Assembly: GCA_007693435.1 (NCBI GenBank)
Contig: REDO01000062.1
Span: forward strand, 1-64,000
DNA length: 64,000 nt
Direction: 5' to 3'
From: Salinarimonadaceae bacterium
GTDB lineage: Bacteria; Pseudomonadota; Alphaproteobacteria; Rhizobiales; Beijerinckiaceae
A program made the translations under genes and the position numbers. Positions 28,117-36,610 of the stretch are shown piece after piece (within the stretch, counting starts at the first letter, position 1; each line of letters begins with the position of its first letter). The notes below the pieces were generated by a model, which was not told the DNA's origin, ran no database searches, and saw only the letters and a list, made by a program, of their open reading frames with translations.

Positions 28117-28730
28117 GAAAAACAGCCCTCCCGCAGGATCGAGGGGAGGGCGCTTGCGGTGAACCGCGTCAGGGCGCCAGCTGCTTGCGTATCATAGAGG
28201 CGCAAGACGATCTCGAAGCGCTGGGATGTCGGAGGCACGATCCAGTTGCCGGGCGCCGGTGCGCGCGAGATCACGATCTGCGCGGCCCCGTTTTCGCTAC
28301 GCACGACCCTTGCGGAGGACGTGATCGACCGACTTTCGAGACCGTCGCCGGCGAGATTGCCCTGCTCGTCATAGATCGTCAGCGTCCAGTAACGCGCCGG
28401 CGGAATCGGGCCGTCGAGGATGTAGACGCAATCGCTTTCCAGCAGCCGCCCGGCGTCGTCCCTTGTGGCGTGAAAGGCAAGGCCTTCGCCGGCGCCGAGC
28501 GGAATGTTGGCGGTTCTGGCAAGGATCGCGCGGGAATAGGGGTCGGCGGCTCGCGAACCGATCTGGGGCCATACGTGCCAGGGGCCTGCCTCCTGCCTGC
28601 CGAACGGGAGGTCGCCTTCGACCATCCAGAGCGCCGAAGCCAATCCGAGTCCCGCCCCGAGCGCGACTGCGTACACCAATAGCGCCACGTCATAGGCTGC
28701 CCCGATACGGGCGCTCGTTTCCGGGCGCAT
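28113..28730 (-). CDS. DUF1214-domain membrane-anchored protein
   Basis: The 205-residue product has an N-terminal membrane helix (DVALLVYAVALGAGLGLASALW) and a periplasmic DUF1214 domain. The domain is recognisable from ADPYSRAILARTANIPLG, the GPIPPARYWTLTIYDEQGN core and WIVPPTSQRFEIVLRLYD. Family members are often found with DUF1254. The start codon overlaps the stop of the upstream PBP gene in TGATG, so translation is coupled. Biochemical function is unknown. Confidence 0.8.
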   Translation of the reverse strand: MRPETSARIGAAYDVALLVYAVALGAGLGLASALWMVEGDLPFGRQEAGPWHVWPQIGSRAADPYSRAILARTANIPLGAGEGLAFHATRDDAGRLLESDCVYILDGPIPPARYWTLTIYDEQGNLAGDGLESRSITSSARVVRSENGAAQIVISRAPAPGNWIVPPTSQRFEIVLRLYDTQAAGALTRFTASALPSILREGCFS

Positions 28731-30964
28731 CAGGGCCGTCCGATCCTTCCGCTCACCGCCTCGAAGCCGCGCCCAATGTTGTCCGCCCGGCGGTCGCGTA
28801 GCGAGGTAGTCGGCTGCTGCGGAGACAAAAAGCGGGAGCGTGGGCGTTCCGCCACCTCGAAGAGCCGGTTGATGCCGCCGATGACCTCGAACGAACGGCG
28901 CGAGAGCACGTTGGGTCCGCCGGGGGTTTGGAAGGTTTCATCCTCGCCCGTTCGGTCGGCGCTCGCGACGAGCGTACGCCCGTCGTCGCTCAGGCCCGGC
29001 AGCGCCGCGATCTCCAGATCACGGTGCGCGAAATCCATGATTTCCTTGAAGGTCATGGCGGGAAGCGAACCGCCCGTCATCCTCGCCGTAGGCTCGTAAT
29101 TGTCGTTGCCGTACCAGACGGCGGTGACCAGGTTTCCGGTATAGCCAACGTACCAGGCGTCGCGATAAGCGTTCGTCGTCCCCGTCTTGCCCGCGGAGAC
29201 GACGCCGTCCAGCGCCGCGCGGCGGCCCGTTCCGGAGATCGGCACCTGGGCCAGCATCAGGTTCATATCGGCCGTGACGCTGAACGCCAGCGCCTGCTCG
29301 GGACGATGGTTGCGCCTGCGCGAATAAATCTGCTCACCAGACGGGCTCCATACCTCGACGGCGACATAGGGCTCCACCCGGCTGCCCCCATTGGCGAAAA
29401 CAGCATAGCCGGCCGCCATGTCGAGAACCGTGAGCTCAGAGGCGCCGATAGGCATTGAGGAAGAATCCGTAAGCGGTGTCCTCACGCCCATGCGCTGTGT
29501 CGTCTCGATGATGCGCGCGCGCCCTTCCCGGGCGTTGCCGCTGCCCAACTCGACCGAGAAACGGACGGGAATCGTATTGATGGACCGCGCCAGCGCGGCG
29601 GTCATCGACATCGATCCGGCGAATGAACGGTTGTAGTTGCTCGGGCACCAGTTGCCGAGGCAGATCCGCGCATCGCGCACGACGCTGTCGGGTCGGTAGG
29701 GCAGATGCGAAAGCGTCGTGGCGTAGACAAACGGCTTGAAGGCCGATCCCGGCTGGCGCAGCGCCGAGGCGGCGCGATTGAACTGGCTCTGTCCGTAGTC
29801 GCGCCCGCCAACGATGGCCCGCACCGCTCCGTCGGGGTCCATGGTGACGACGCCCGCCTGGCGGACGTTGTAGGTCTCTCCGTGCTGGCGCAAGATGTCC
29901 TCGACTGCGGTCTCGGCGCGCTGCTGGATATCGATATCGAGCGGCGTCTTGACGACGAGGAGGCGCTCGTCGCCGAAAAGGCCCTGAGAGGCCATTTTCT
30001 TGACCTCCTCGAACGCCCAGTCGAGGTAGTAATCCGGCGTGACGTCGCGTCCCCGGTCGATCGGCGTCGCGGGGTTGCGGCGCGCGATATCCACCTGCCC
30101 CTCGCCGAGAAAGCCGGCGTTGACCAGATTGCTGAGCACGTCGTGCGCGCGGGCGCGAGCCGTCGGCAGGTTGATGTGGGGCGCGAAGCGCGAGGGGGCC
30201 TTGAACAGACCTGCCAGCATCGCCGATTCGGCGAGCGTCAAGTCCTTGACTGACTTGCCGAAATAGAAATCCGCCGCCGCCGACACCCCGAAATTGCCGC
30301 CACCCATATAGGCGCGATCGAGGTAGAGCTTGAGGATTTCATCCTTGCCGAGCTGGAACTCGAGCCAGAGCGCGAGGAATGCTTCACGAATTTTGCGGTC
30401 GAGGGAGCGCTCGTTCGAGAGGAACAGATTCTTCGCCAGCTGCTGAGTGATCGTCGAGCCGCCTTGCACGACCGAATCAGCGCGCGAGTTGACCACGATC
30501 GCACGGATGGTGCCGATCGGGTCGATACCCCAGTGGGAGAAGAAGCGGCGATCTTCGGTGGCGAGCGCGGCCTTGATGAGATGGTCGGGATAATCCTCGA
30601 GCCGAACCGAATCGTCGTGGCGAATGCCGCGCCGGCCGACATCGCGTCCGTAGCGATCGAGGAAGGTGACCGCAAAATCCTGCGTGCGACGCCAATCGAC
30701 GTTGGTCTCGTGAAACGCCGGTATCGCGAGCGACAGGAGGACGAACGCTCCCGCGAGGCCGAGAGTCGTCGCCTCGCTGGCGAGGTCGAGAACCATCCGG
30801 CGCGCCCCGCGAAACCGGAACGCGTTCATCACGTTGTTGTAGTGCGTCCAGAACGCACGCCAATCACGACCGCTTTCATAGGCCGACGAAGCGATCCAAG
30901 CGTCGAGATCGACTGCCCGCCGCTTGATCCGCTTCCAAATCGATGTTTGCGGAGCGATACGCAA
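28730..30964 (-). CDS. PBP1A-type bifunctional peptidoglycan glycosyltransferase/transpeptidase
   Basis: This class A penicillin-binding protein polymerises and cross-links peptidoglycan. After a cytoplasmic N-terminus and one membrane helix near residues 65-90 (LGLAGAFVLLSLAIPAF), the GT51 domain has ATEDRRFFSHWGIDPIGT and GGSTITQQLAKNLFL. The transpeptidase domain has the SxxK serine in PGSAFKPFVYATTL, the SxN motif in ARSINTIPV and the KTG box in SAGKTGTTNAYRDAW. The length of 744 residues is usual for the family. It heads an operon with DUF1214 and DUF1254 genes. A perfect CtrA-type site lies 52 bp upstream of its start, hinting at cell-cycle control. Confidence 0.93.
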   Translation of the reverse strand: MRIAPQTSIWKRIKRRAVDLDAWIASSAYESGRDWRAFWTHYNNVMNAFRFRGARRMVLDLASEATTLGLAGAFVLLSLAIPAFHETNVDWRRTQDFAVTFLDRYGRDVGRRGIRHDDSVRLEDYPDHLIKAALATEDRRFFSHWGIDPIGTIRAIVVNSRADSVVQGGSTITQQLAKNLFLSNERSLDRKIREAFLALWLEFQLGKDEILKLYLDRAYMGGGNFGVSAAADFYFGKSVKDLTLAESAMLAGLFKAPSRFAPHINLPTARARAHDVLSNLVNAGFLGEGQVDIARRNPATPIDRGRDVTPDYYLDWAFEEVKKMASQGLFGDERLLVVKTPLDIDIQQRAETAVEDILRQHGETYNVRQAGVVTMDPDGAVRAIVGGRDYGQSQFNRAASALRQPGSAFKPFVYATTLSHLPYRPDSVVRDARICLGNWCPSNYNRSFAGSMSMTAALARSINTIPVRFSVELGSGNAREGRARIIETTQRMGVRTPLTDSSSMPIGASELTVLDMAAGYAVFANGGSRVEPYVAVEVWSPSGEQIYSRRRNHRPEQALAFSVTADMNLMLAQVPISGTGRRAALDGVVSAGKTGTTNAYRDAWYVGYTGNLVTAVWYGNDNYEPTARMTGGSLPAMTFKEIMDFAHRDLEIAALPGLSDDGRTLVASADRTGEDETFQTPGGPNVLSRRSFEVIGGINRLFEVAERPRSRFLSPQQPTTSLRDRRADNIGRGFEAVSGRIGRP

Positions 30965-31015
30965 CGCCGTGAACCTTCCACCCGGAGGGCCGTTCGAAAA
31001 CCAATTATTATAATA

Positions 31016-31031
31016 TTAAACGATCGTTAAC
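31016..31031. promoter_or_regulatory. Perfect CtrA-type binding site (TTAA-N7-TTAAC)
   Basis: TTAA, seven bases (ACGATCG), then TTAAC matches the full CtrA consensus. It lies in an AT-rich patch between the PBP1A gene, whose start is 52 bp away on the minus strand, and the YcgN gene. A TATAAT hexamer on the minus strand (31012-31007) adjoins it. Confidence 0.6.
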
Positions 31032-31068
31032 CCCGATGCAGCCGAAAAGCCGGGCCTCAATCGCCGCA

Positions 31069-31085
31069 TTGTCGATTTTCGACAA
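31069..31085. repeat. 17-bp palindrome upstream of the YcgN-family gene
   Basis: TTGTCGA-TTT-TCGACAA is a perfect inverted repeat with 7-bp arms. It may be an operator or a leader hairpin. It lies 68 bp after the CtrA-like site start in the same 260-bp intergenic region. Confidence 0.45.
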
Positions 31086-31225
31086 GGGGCGGCGGGTTCA
31101 TGCATTGAGAACACTGCAGTTTTTCGGAGTTAATAATGTTTCATATTGCTTCAACTGCCGAAGCGGCGATAAAGGTCCTGGTCTTGTGGACGAAGTTTTG
31201 GAGCAGCAAGCGCGTGGCGGCGCCC

Positions 31226-31723
31226 GTGAATCCGTTCTGGCGAATCAAGACCCTCGCGCAAATGACCGACGCGGAATGGGAGAGCCTGTGCGACGGCTGC
31301 GCGCGCTGCTGTCTCGTCAAGCTTGAAGACGAGGACACCGGAGCCGTCGTCTACACCGATCTCGCCTGCCACATGCTGGACGAAGCCGCCTGCCGCTGCC
31401 GGGACTATCCTAATCGCGACCGCGAGGCCCCCGATTGCGTGCGCCTGACGCCGGCCGTGGTCGCCGGGCTGGCGTGGCTGCCGCCCAGTTGCGCCTATCG
31501 GCGAATAGCCGAAGGTCGAGGCCTCGCGTCCTGGCACCCGCTTGTCTCAGGGAATCCGGAGAGCGTCCATCGGGCCGGGGTGAGCGTGCGCGGCCGCGTC
31601 GTGGTGCTGCCCGATCAGGCGACCCTCGTGGCGATGGCGCAGACGAATGTCGACGGGCTGATGGAGCGCATCGCCACCTGGCCCGAGGACGATCCCGGCG
31701 AAGGGAGCGATGCGGGCGAGTGA
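31226..31723 (+). CDS. YcgN/UPF0260 family cysteine-cluster protein
   Basis: The family signature is clear: [22 protein letters not shown], then [17 protein letters not shown], with conserved cysteines likely binding a metal or iron-sulphur cluster. Function is not established for the family. I chose the GTG at 31226, giving 165 residues beginning [14 protein letters not shown], because homologues start a few residues before PFW. The track start at 31136 has a GGAG-type site, but the 30 extra codons have atypical, AT-richer codon use. The gene ends 153 bp from the convergent PilZ protein gene. Confidence 0.8.
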   Translation: MNPFWRIKTLAQMTDAEWESLCDGCARCCLVKLEDEDTGAVVYTDLACHMLDEAACRCRDYPNRDREAPDCVRLTPAVVAGLAWLPPSCAYRRIAEGRGLASWHPLVSGNPESVHRAGVSVRGRVVVLPDQATLVAMAQTNVDGLMERIATWPEDDPGEGSDAGE

Positions 31724-31876
31724 GGCGGCGCGCTTCGCCTCGCACCGCCTGCGAAGGCCTGCCCGGGGCAGGTCGCCGAGCCAGAGGGGCTGATATCGTA
31801 TAGCGCGGGAACGTCTCCAGCGCTTGGCTCATCGGAATCGCGTTCATGGGCAGATCAAATCCCGATCGCGAACGCC

Positions 31877-33580
31877 TCAGCCTTGATCCTTCTCAAACAG
31901 GGCGCAGATTGTTTCCGTCTCCGTTCGGACCGGGCCGTCGGGCGGGTCGAAGGCCACCTCGACGCATCCCCAATGAACGCCTCCGATATGCACGGGGGCC
32001 GAGACGCTGCGGAGGCTGCGCCCTCCGATGCGCACGTTGAGGGCGAGGCATGCACGGCGGTTTTGCGCGTGTCTGCGTCCTGTCGCATCGGTGCGCGACG
32101 AATTTCCCTCAGGAAGGAGTACGGGCGTCGCCGCTTCCCGCCAGGCGGGTGAGATCGTGGCGTGGGCGACGAAGGCGCGCCGGTTCATCGCGACCGCGTA
32201 GACGATCTCGGGCGAGGCTCCGACGAGGGCGTCGAGCAGTGGAGCGACCGTTTCGCGCAGGAGCGGAGCCGGCTCTCCGTCATCGCTAACGATGCGCGCG
32301 GCTCCCGACATGTCCGGATTTTCCGCCAGGGCTTCGGACAGGTCGGCGCTGATGGCGTTCGCGACGGCGATCGCGTGGACGACGAAGGCGTCGTCGCGCT
32401 GGTGAAGCGCGGCGAGCATGCGCAGAAGCGGCGGACGCGCTTGCGCGTTCGCTGCGTGTCCAAGGTCGAAACTCAGATGAACGCCCTGCGGACTGACGCC
32501 CGCGATGCTGGAGGCGATAGCAGGCATATCCGGGAGTACGAGAACGAGAGGCTGACCGCGCCGGAACGAGGCATGCGCGGCCGGATCGACGAGCGCCCCG
32601 CCGAGCGAGATATCGAGAATGCGCGCGGGGTTGTCGCCGTCGGCGCTCCTCAGCAGGCAGTGTCCGTTGAACGCGATGCGCCGCGCCCTGCGCCGGTCGC
32701 CCGCCGGCGATTCACGCAAGATCGCAATGAGGCGGGCCGAGAGAGCATCGACGAGGGTCGCCAGTTCCGACGCTCGGTCGTCCACGCTACCGGCGACGAC
32801 CGTAGCGGCTTCGGCTGCGACGGTCAGCTCCGCATACGCCATCGGACCCGTGACCGGTCCGGCGGCGCTGATCGCGACTGCGCGGGCTTGGTCGGCCGAT
32901 CGCGCCGCTTCGCGAATATCCGTCACGAACATCGCCAGACCCGCGCCCCGATCTTCGATCGCGGCGATCGCCGCCTCGATCTCCTCGCGTGCGGACTGCA
33001 GCGCCGTTTCGATCTCGCCGTCGCCGGCCTCCATGCGCGAGAGACTGCGCGCGCAAGACCCCGTGCGCACCGCAGAGAGAGCCGCTTCGAGCGCCGTCTC
33101 CGCGATTGCGGAAAGGCTCTCGCGGATAGCCTCGAAGGCTGCGTCGACATCCGCCTCCTCGGAGGCTGCTCCTTGCGCAACCGCGGGCATGCGGGCGCTG
33201 GCCTGCGCTCCCGTCAGCGCCACGGCGCGCGCAGCGTCGCGCGCCCTCGCCGCGAGCCCCACTAGAACTGAGGCTTCCGCATCGACCGTCGATGAAAGTC
33301 TCTGGACGAACGCATTCATCTCGGGCGAAGGGCGCCAACGCGGCGCCGCTCGATCCTCCCATGTCTCCGCGATCGGGCTCCAGCCGACATTCGCCGCCCG
33401 AAGCGCGTCCGCATGGTAGGCGAGGAGATCGTCGAGGGAGTCCGACTGCCCGTGCGCCCGCATCTCCGGCCCCAGGCGATTTCCGCGCCAATCGACCGAA
33501 ACCAGGCTGCGCCGTAAACGTGCGAGACTTTGCTTGACCTTGATGTCCACGATCTGATCCGTTGAGTAGCTTGAGGGCAA
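31877..33580 (-). CDS. PilZ-domain protein with chemoreceptor-like C-terminal domain
   Basis: This 567-residue cytoplasmic protein has three parts. Residues about 90-290 are alanine- and glutamate-rich helix, probably coiled coil. Residues about 295-375 form a PilZ domain with the c-di-GMP contacts RxxxR (in DRRRARR) and DxSxxG (D323, S325, G328 in ILDISLGG). Residues about 385-560 resemble the C-terminal module of alphaproteobacterial cytoplasmic methyl-accepting proteins, with NRRAFVAH, RRACLALNV and SVSAPVHIGGVHWGC. The canonical chemoreceptor hairpin tip is missing, so classical CheA/CheW coupling is doubtful. I infer a c-di-GMP effector derived from a chemoreceptor; its partners are unknown. 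Confidence 0.7.
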   Translation of the reverse strand: MPSSYSTDQIVDIKVKQSLARLRRSLVSVDWRGNRLGPEMRAHGQSDSLDDLLAYHADALRAANVGWSPIAETWEDRAAPRWRPSPEMNAFVQRLSSTVDAEASVLVGLAARARDAARAVALTGAQASARMPAVAQGAASEEADVDAAFEAIRESLSAIAETALEAALSAVRTGSCARSLSRMEAGDGEIETALQSAREEIEAAIAAIEDRGAGLAMFVTDIREAARSADQARAVAISAAGPVTGPMAYAELTVAAEAATVVAGSVDDRASELATLVDALSARLIAILRESPAGDRRRARRIAFNGHCLLRSADGDNPARILDISLGGALVDPAAHASFRRGQPLVLVLPDMPAIASSIAGVSPQGVHLSFDLGHAANAQARPPLLRMLAALHQRDDAFVVHAIAVANAISADLSEALAENPDMSGAARIVSDDGEPAPLLRETVAPLLDALVGASPEIVYAVAMNRRAFVAHATISPAWREAATPVLLPEGNSSRTDATGRRHAQNRRACLALNVRIGGRSLRSVSAPVHIGGVHWGCVEVAFDPPDGPVRTETETICALFEKDQG

Positions 33581-33669
33581 ATTAGGACGCTTTCGTTTTT
33601 CTTTGATGAATATCGCGACGGGATTGTCACGCGTTGACGGAGTGGAGATCGGGCGCGAACTTTCCGCGA

Positions 33670-33704
33670 GGTTCGAGGTTCAAGGTACAAGGTACAAGGT
33701 ACAA
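33670..33704 (+). repeat. Tandem 7-bp repeat upstream of the molybdenum hydroxylase gene
   Basis: Five consecutive heptamers of the type GGTWCRA are visible: GGTTCGA, GGTTCAA, then three GGTACAA copies, with a decayed sixth (GGCTCGT). The array lies 25-60 bp before the ATG at 33729. Confidence 0.85.
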
Positions 33705-33728
33705 GGCTCGTGGATACGGGAGAGCGTC

Positions 33729-36056
33729 ATGTCGTTGCGGGAACGCAAATTCGGTGTCGGTCAGGCGACGCGGCGCGTTGAGGATCGGCGGTTTCTGACG
33801 GGAGAGGGGCGCTACACAGCCGATCTCGTCCCGCAAGGCGCCGCGATCGGCGTCGTCCTGCGCTCGACTCACGCCCATGCGCGCTTCCGGTTGGGCGGGC
33901 TCGACGAAGCGCGGCGGATGCCCGGCGTGCTCGCGATACTCACACACGCCGAAATCGCCGATCTCGGCGATTTGCCGTGCCCTGGCGCAGTGCGCAATGC
34001 GGATGGATCGCAGATGCGGCTGCCGCCCTATCCGGTTATCGCCGACAGCGTCGCGCGCCATGTCGGCGACGCTCTCGCTTTCGTGGTGGCCGCCACCGAC
34101 GAGGCCGCGCGCGACGCGGCCGAGGCGATCATAGTTGAGTACGAACCGCTCGCGCCCGTCGTCGGGATCGCGAAGGCTCGCGAGGACGCGTCCATCGTCT
34201 GGCCGGAGATCGGGTCCAACCTCGCCTTCGACTCCTTCCACGGCGACGCGGCCGAAGCGGAAGCCGCTTTCGCCGCAGCCCACCGCGTGGTCTCGCTCGA
34301 TCTCGTCAATAGCCGGCTCGTGGCGAATTTCATCGAACCGCGCGCCTGCCTCGCGGTCTACGACGCGGAGGCGCATGCCTGGACGCTGACGCTCGGCAGC
34401 CAGGGCTCGCACGACGTGCGCGACATCATCGCCGACGACATCCTCAAGGTGGAACGCGAGCGGGTTCGGGTGATCACGCCCGACGTCGGCGGCGGTTTCG
34501 GCACGAAGATATTCGTCTATCGGGAATATCCGCTCTGCGCTGTCGCGGCGCGCATGACGGGGCTGCCCGTGGCTTGGGTCGCAGACAGAAGCGAGCATTT
34601 TGTCGCGGACACGCACGGGCGAGACAATCTCGTGCGCGCGGAAATGGCGCTCGACCGCGACGGGCGGTTTCTGGGCCTGCGCGTCGATCTGGAAGCCGAT
34701 CTCGGCGCCTATCTCTCGCAATTCGCGCCCTTCGTGCCGTGGGGCGGCGCGCGCATGGCGCCGGGCTGCTACGACATCCCCGCCGTCCATGTCCGCGTGC
34801 GCGGCTACTACACGAACACCGTCCCGATCGACGCCTATCGCGGCGCGGGACGGCCCGAGGCCGCTTACATGATCGAACGCCTCGTCGATCACGTCGCGCA
34901 TGAGATCGGCATGGAGCCGGACGCGCTGCGCGCCCTGAACTTCGTCAAGCCCGACCACATGCCCCACCGGACGAAGACCGGGCGGCGATACGACGCCGGC
35001 GAGTTCGAAGGCGCGATGCGCCGCGCCATGGAGCTGGCCGACTGGGAGGGCTTTTCAAAGCGCCTCGACGCCTCCCGGAGAGCCGGCAAGATCCGGGGGA
35101 TCGGCATGGCCTCCTACATCGAGGCCTGCGCCGGCGGCAGCGCCGAGGAGGCGACGATCACGCTCGACGAGCAAGGCGTCGCCCACGTGCTCATCGGCAC
35201 GCAGTCGACGGGGCAGGGGCATCTGACCGCCTACGCGCAGATCGTGTCGCAGCATTTGGACCTGCCGCTGGAGCGCGTCGTCGTTTTCCAGGGCGACACG
35301 GCGCTCGTCGCCACAGGCAACGGCACGGGCGGCTCGCGCTCCATCCCTGTCGGCGGCGCGGCGGTGGACGGCGCGGCGCGCGTGATCGCGCAGCGGGTGC
35401 TCGAACTCGGCGGCGAGCTTCTGGAGGCCGAACTGGCCGATCTCGAAATCGCCGATGGCGGCGTGCGGATCGCGGGAACCGATCGGGCCGTCACATTCGC
35501 GCGCATCGCTGCGCGCGCCGCGGCCCAGGGCGAGGCGCTCGCCACCGCGCAATCATGGAAGCCGCCTGAGGCGACCTACCCCAACGGCACGCATGTCTGC
35601 GAGGTCGAAATCGACCCTGAAATCGGCGACGTCCGCGTCGAGCGATACACGATCGTCGACGATTTCGGAGTCACGCTGAACCCGCTCCTTCTCGCGGGGC
35701 AGGTGCATGGCGGCGCGGCCCAGGGGATCGGGCAGGCGCTGCATGAGCGGACCCTTTTCGACGAGACGGGGCAGCTCGTCACCGCGTCTTTCATGGATTA
35801 TCGCCTGCCGCGCGCGGAGGACATTCCGAACTTCGCATTCGAGACGCGCAATATTCGCTCGACGACGAACCTGCTGGGGATGAAGGGCGCCGGCGAAGCA
35901 GGCACGGTCGGCGCCGCTCCTGCGGTGATGAACGCTGTCATAGACGCCCTGCGGCGGGCTTATGGCGTCACCCGTCTCGACATGCCGGCGACCCCGGACC
36001 GCGTGTTCGCCACGATCCGCGCCGCTCGGATTAAAGGCGATCACGTTCCCGTGTGA
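33729..36056 (+). CDS. Xanthine dehydrogenase/CO dehydrogenase-family molybdopterin-binding large subunit
   Basis: This 775-residue protein is a molybdenum hydroxylase large subunit that would bind the molybdopterin-cytosine cofactor. It has GVGQATRRVEDRRFLTGEGR at its start, the FGTKIF loop and PDVGGGFG. The active-site segment is DAYRGAGRPEAAYMIER, the form II type, unlike the AYXCSFR of true CO dehydrogenases. The catalytic glutamate is in GAGEAGTVGA. The substrate is unknown; an aldehyde or heterocycle is plausible. I chose the ATG at 33729 because earlier codons run through the heptamer repeats. The usual FAD and iron-sulphur subunit genes are absent; two cytochrome genes follow instead. 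Confidence 0.9.
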   Translation: MSLRERKFGVGQATRRVEDRRFLTGEGRYTADLVPQGAAIGVVLRSTHAHARFRLGGLDEARRMPGVLAILTHAEIADLGDLPCPGAVRNADGSQMRLPPYPVIADSVARHVGDALAFVVAATDEAARDAAEAIIVEYEPLAPVVGIAKAREDASIVWPEIGSNLAFDSFHGDAAEAEAAFAAAHRVVSLDLVNSRLVANFIEPRACLAVYDAEAHAWTLTLGSQGSHDVRDIIADDILKVERERVRVITPDVGGGFGTKIFVYREYPLCAVAARMTGLPVAWVADRSEHFVADTHGRDNLVRAEMALDRDGRFLGLRVDLEADLGAYLSQFAPFVPWGGARMAPGCYDIPAVHVRVRGYYTNTVPIDAYRGAGRPEAAYMIERLVDHVAHEIGMEPDALRALNFVKPDHMPHRTKTGRRYDAGEFEGAMRRAMELADWEGFSKRLDASRRAGKIRGIGMASYIEACAGGSAEEATITLDEQGVAHVLIGTQSTGQGHLTAYAQIVSQHLDLPLERVVVFQGDTALVATGNGTGGSRSIPVGGAAVDGAARVIAQRVLELGGELLEAELADLEIADGGVRIAGTDRAVTFARIAARAAAQGEALATAQSWKPPEATYPNGTHVCEVEIDPEIGDVRVERYTIVDDFGVTLNPLLLAGQVHGGAAQGIGQALHERTLFDETGQLVTASFMDYRLPRAEDIPNFAFETRNIRSTTNLLGMKGAGEAGTVGAAPAVMNAVIDALRRAYGVTRLDMPATPDRVFATIRAARIKGDHVPV

Positions 36057-36144
36057 GGGGTTAAACCATCGCGCTGTTGGGCTACGTCCTTATACGGTGT
36101 GCGCTCGTAGATCGGGCGCATTGATGCGCAGAGGGAGTGGTAGC

Positions 36145-36603
36145 TTGAAGAAATCAGTGATTCTGGCCGGGACGTTGATGGTACTCGGCGCATTTGCAGC
36201 GTCAGCGCAGGGCGTGCCCGCGACTCCCGCAGCGGCCATCGAGGAGCGCACCTCGATCATGAGCGGCGTCGGAGACGCGACTCGGACCGGCGTTCGGATG
36301 GCGCGCGAACAGGCTCCCTTCGATCTCGACGCCGCGCGCGACGTTCTGCGCACCTACGCTTCCGCCGCCGAACGCATGCCGTTGCTCTTCCCGCCAGGCA
36401 GCGAGACGGGCGGCGACACGAGCGCGGCTCCTACGATCTGGAGCGATCGAGCCGGGTTCGAGCGGCGCTTCGCCGATTGGGGCGCCGCCGCCGCAGGCGC
36501 TGTCGACGGCGTTTCCGATCTCGACAAGTTCCGCGCCGCTTTCGGCCCTCTCGCGGACGGTTGCAGCTCCTGTCACGGCGAATATCGCGTCAGAAGGAAC
36601 TGA
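36145..36603 (+). CDS. Periplasmic cytochrome c' / c-556 family protein
   Basis: The product (152 residues) has a signal peptide, LKKSVILAGTLMVLGAFAASAQG, a four-helix-bundle body and a single C-terminal haem site, CSSCHGEYR, typical of class II cytochromes c. I prefer the TTG at 36145 because AGGGAG lies 7 bases upstream; the ATG at 36124 would put six extra residues before the signal. It is exported and haem is attached by the Ccm system. It lies 88 bp after the molybdenum hydroxylase gene and 7 bp before the diheme cytochrome gene, so it may relay electrons from that enzyme. Confidence 0.85.
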   Translation: MKKSVILAGTLMVLGAFAASAQGVPATPAAAIEERTSIMSGVGDATRTGVRMAREQAPFDLDAARDVLRTYASAAERMPLLFPPGSETGGDTSAAPTIWSDRAGFERRFADWGAAAAGAVDGVSDLDKFRAAFGPLADGCSSCHGEYRVRRN

Positions 36604-36610
36604 CGAGCCC

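Noticed and set aside
31136-31225. N-terminal extension of the YcgN protein from the ATG at 31136
   Set aside because: A GGAG-like site is present, but codon use in the 30 extra codons is atypical and homologues begin near PFW, so the GTG at 31226 is favoured.
33729-36056. True aerobic carbon monoxide dehydrogenase (coxL)
   Set aside because: The active-site loop is AYRGAGR, not the AYXCSFR of form I CO dehydrogenases, and coxM and coxS are not adjacent.
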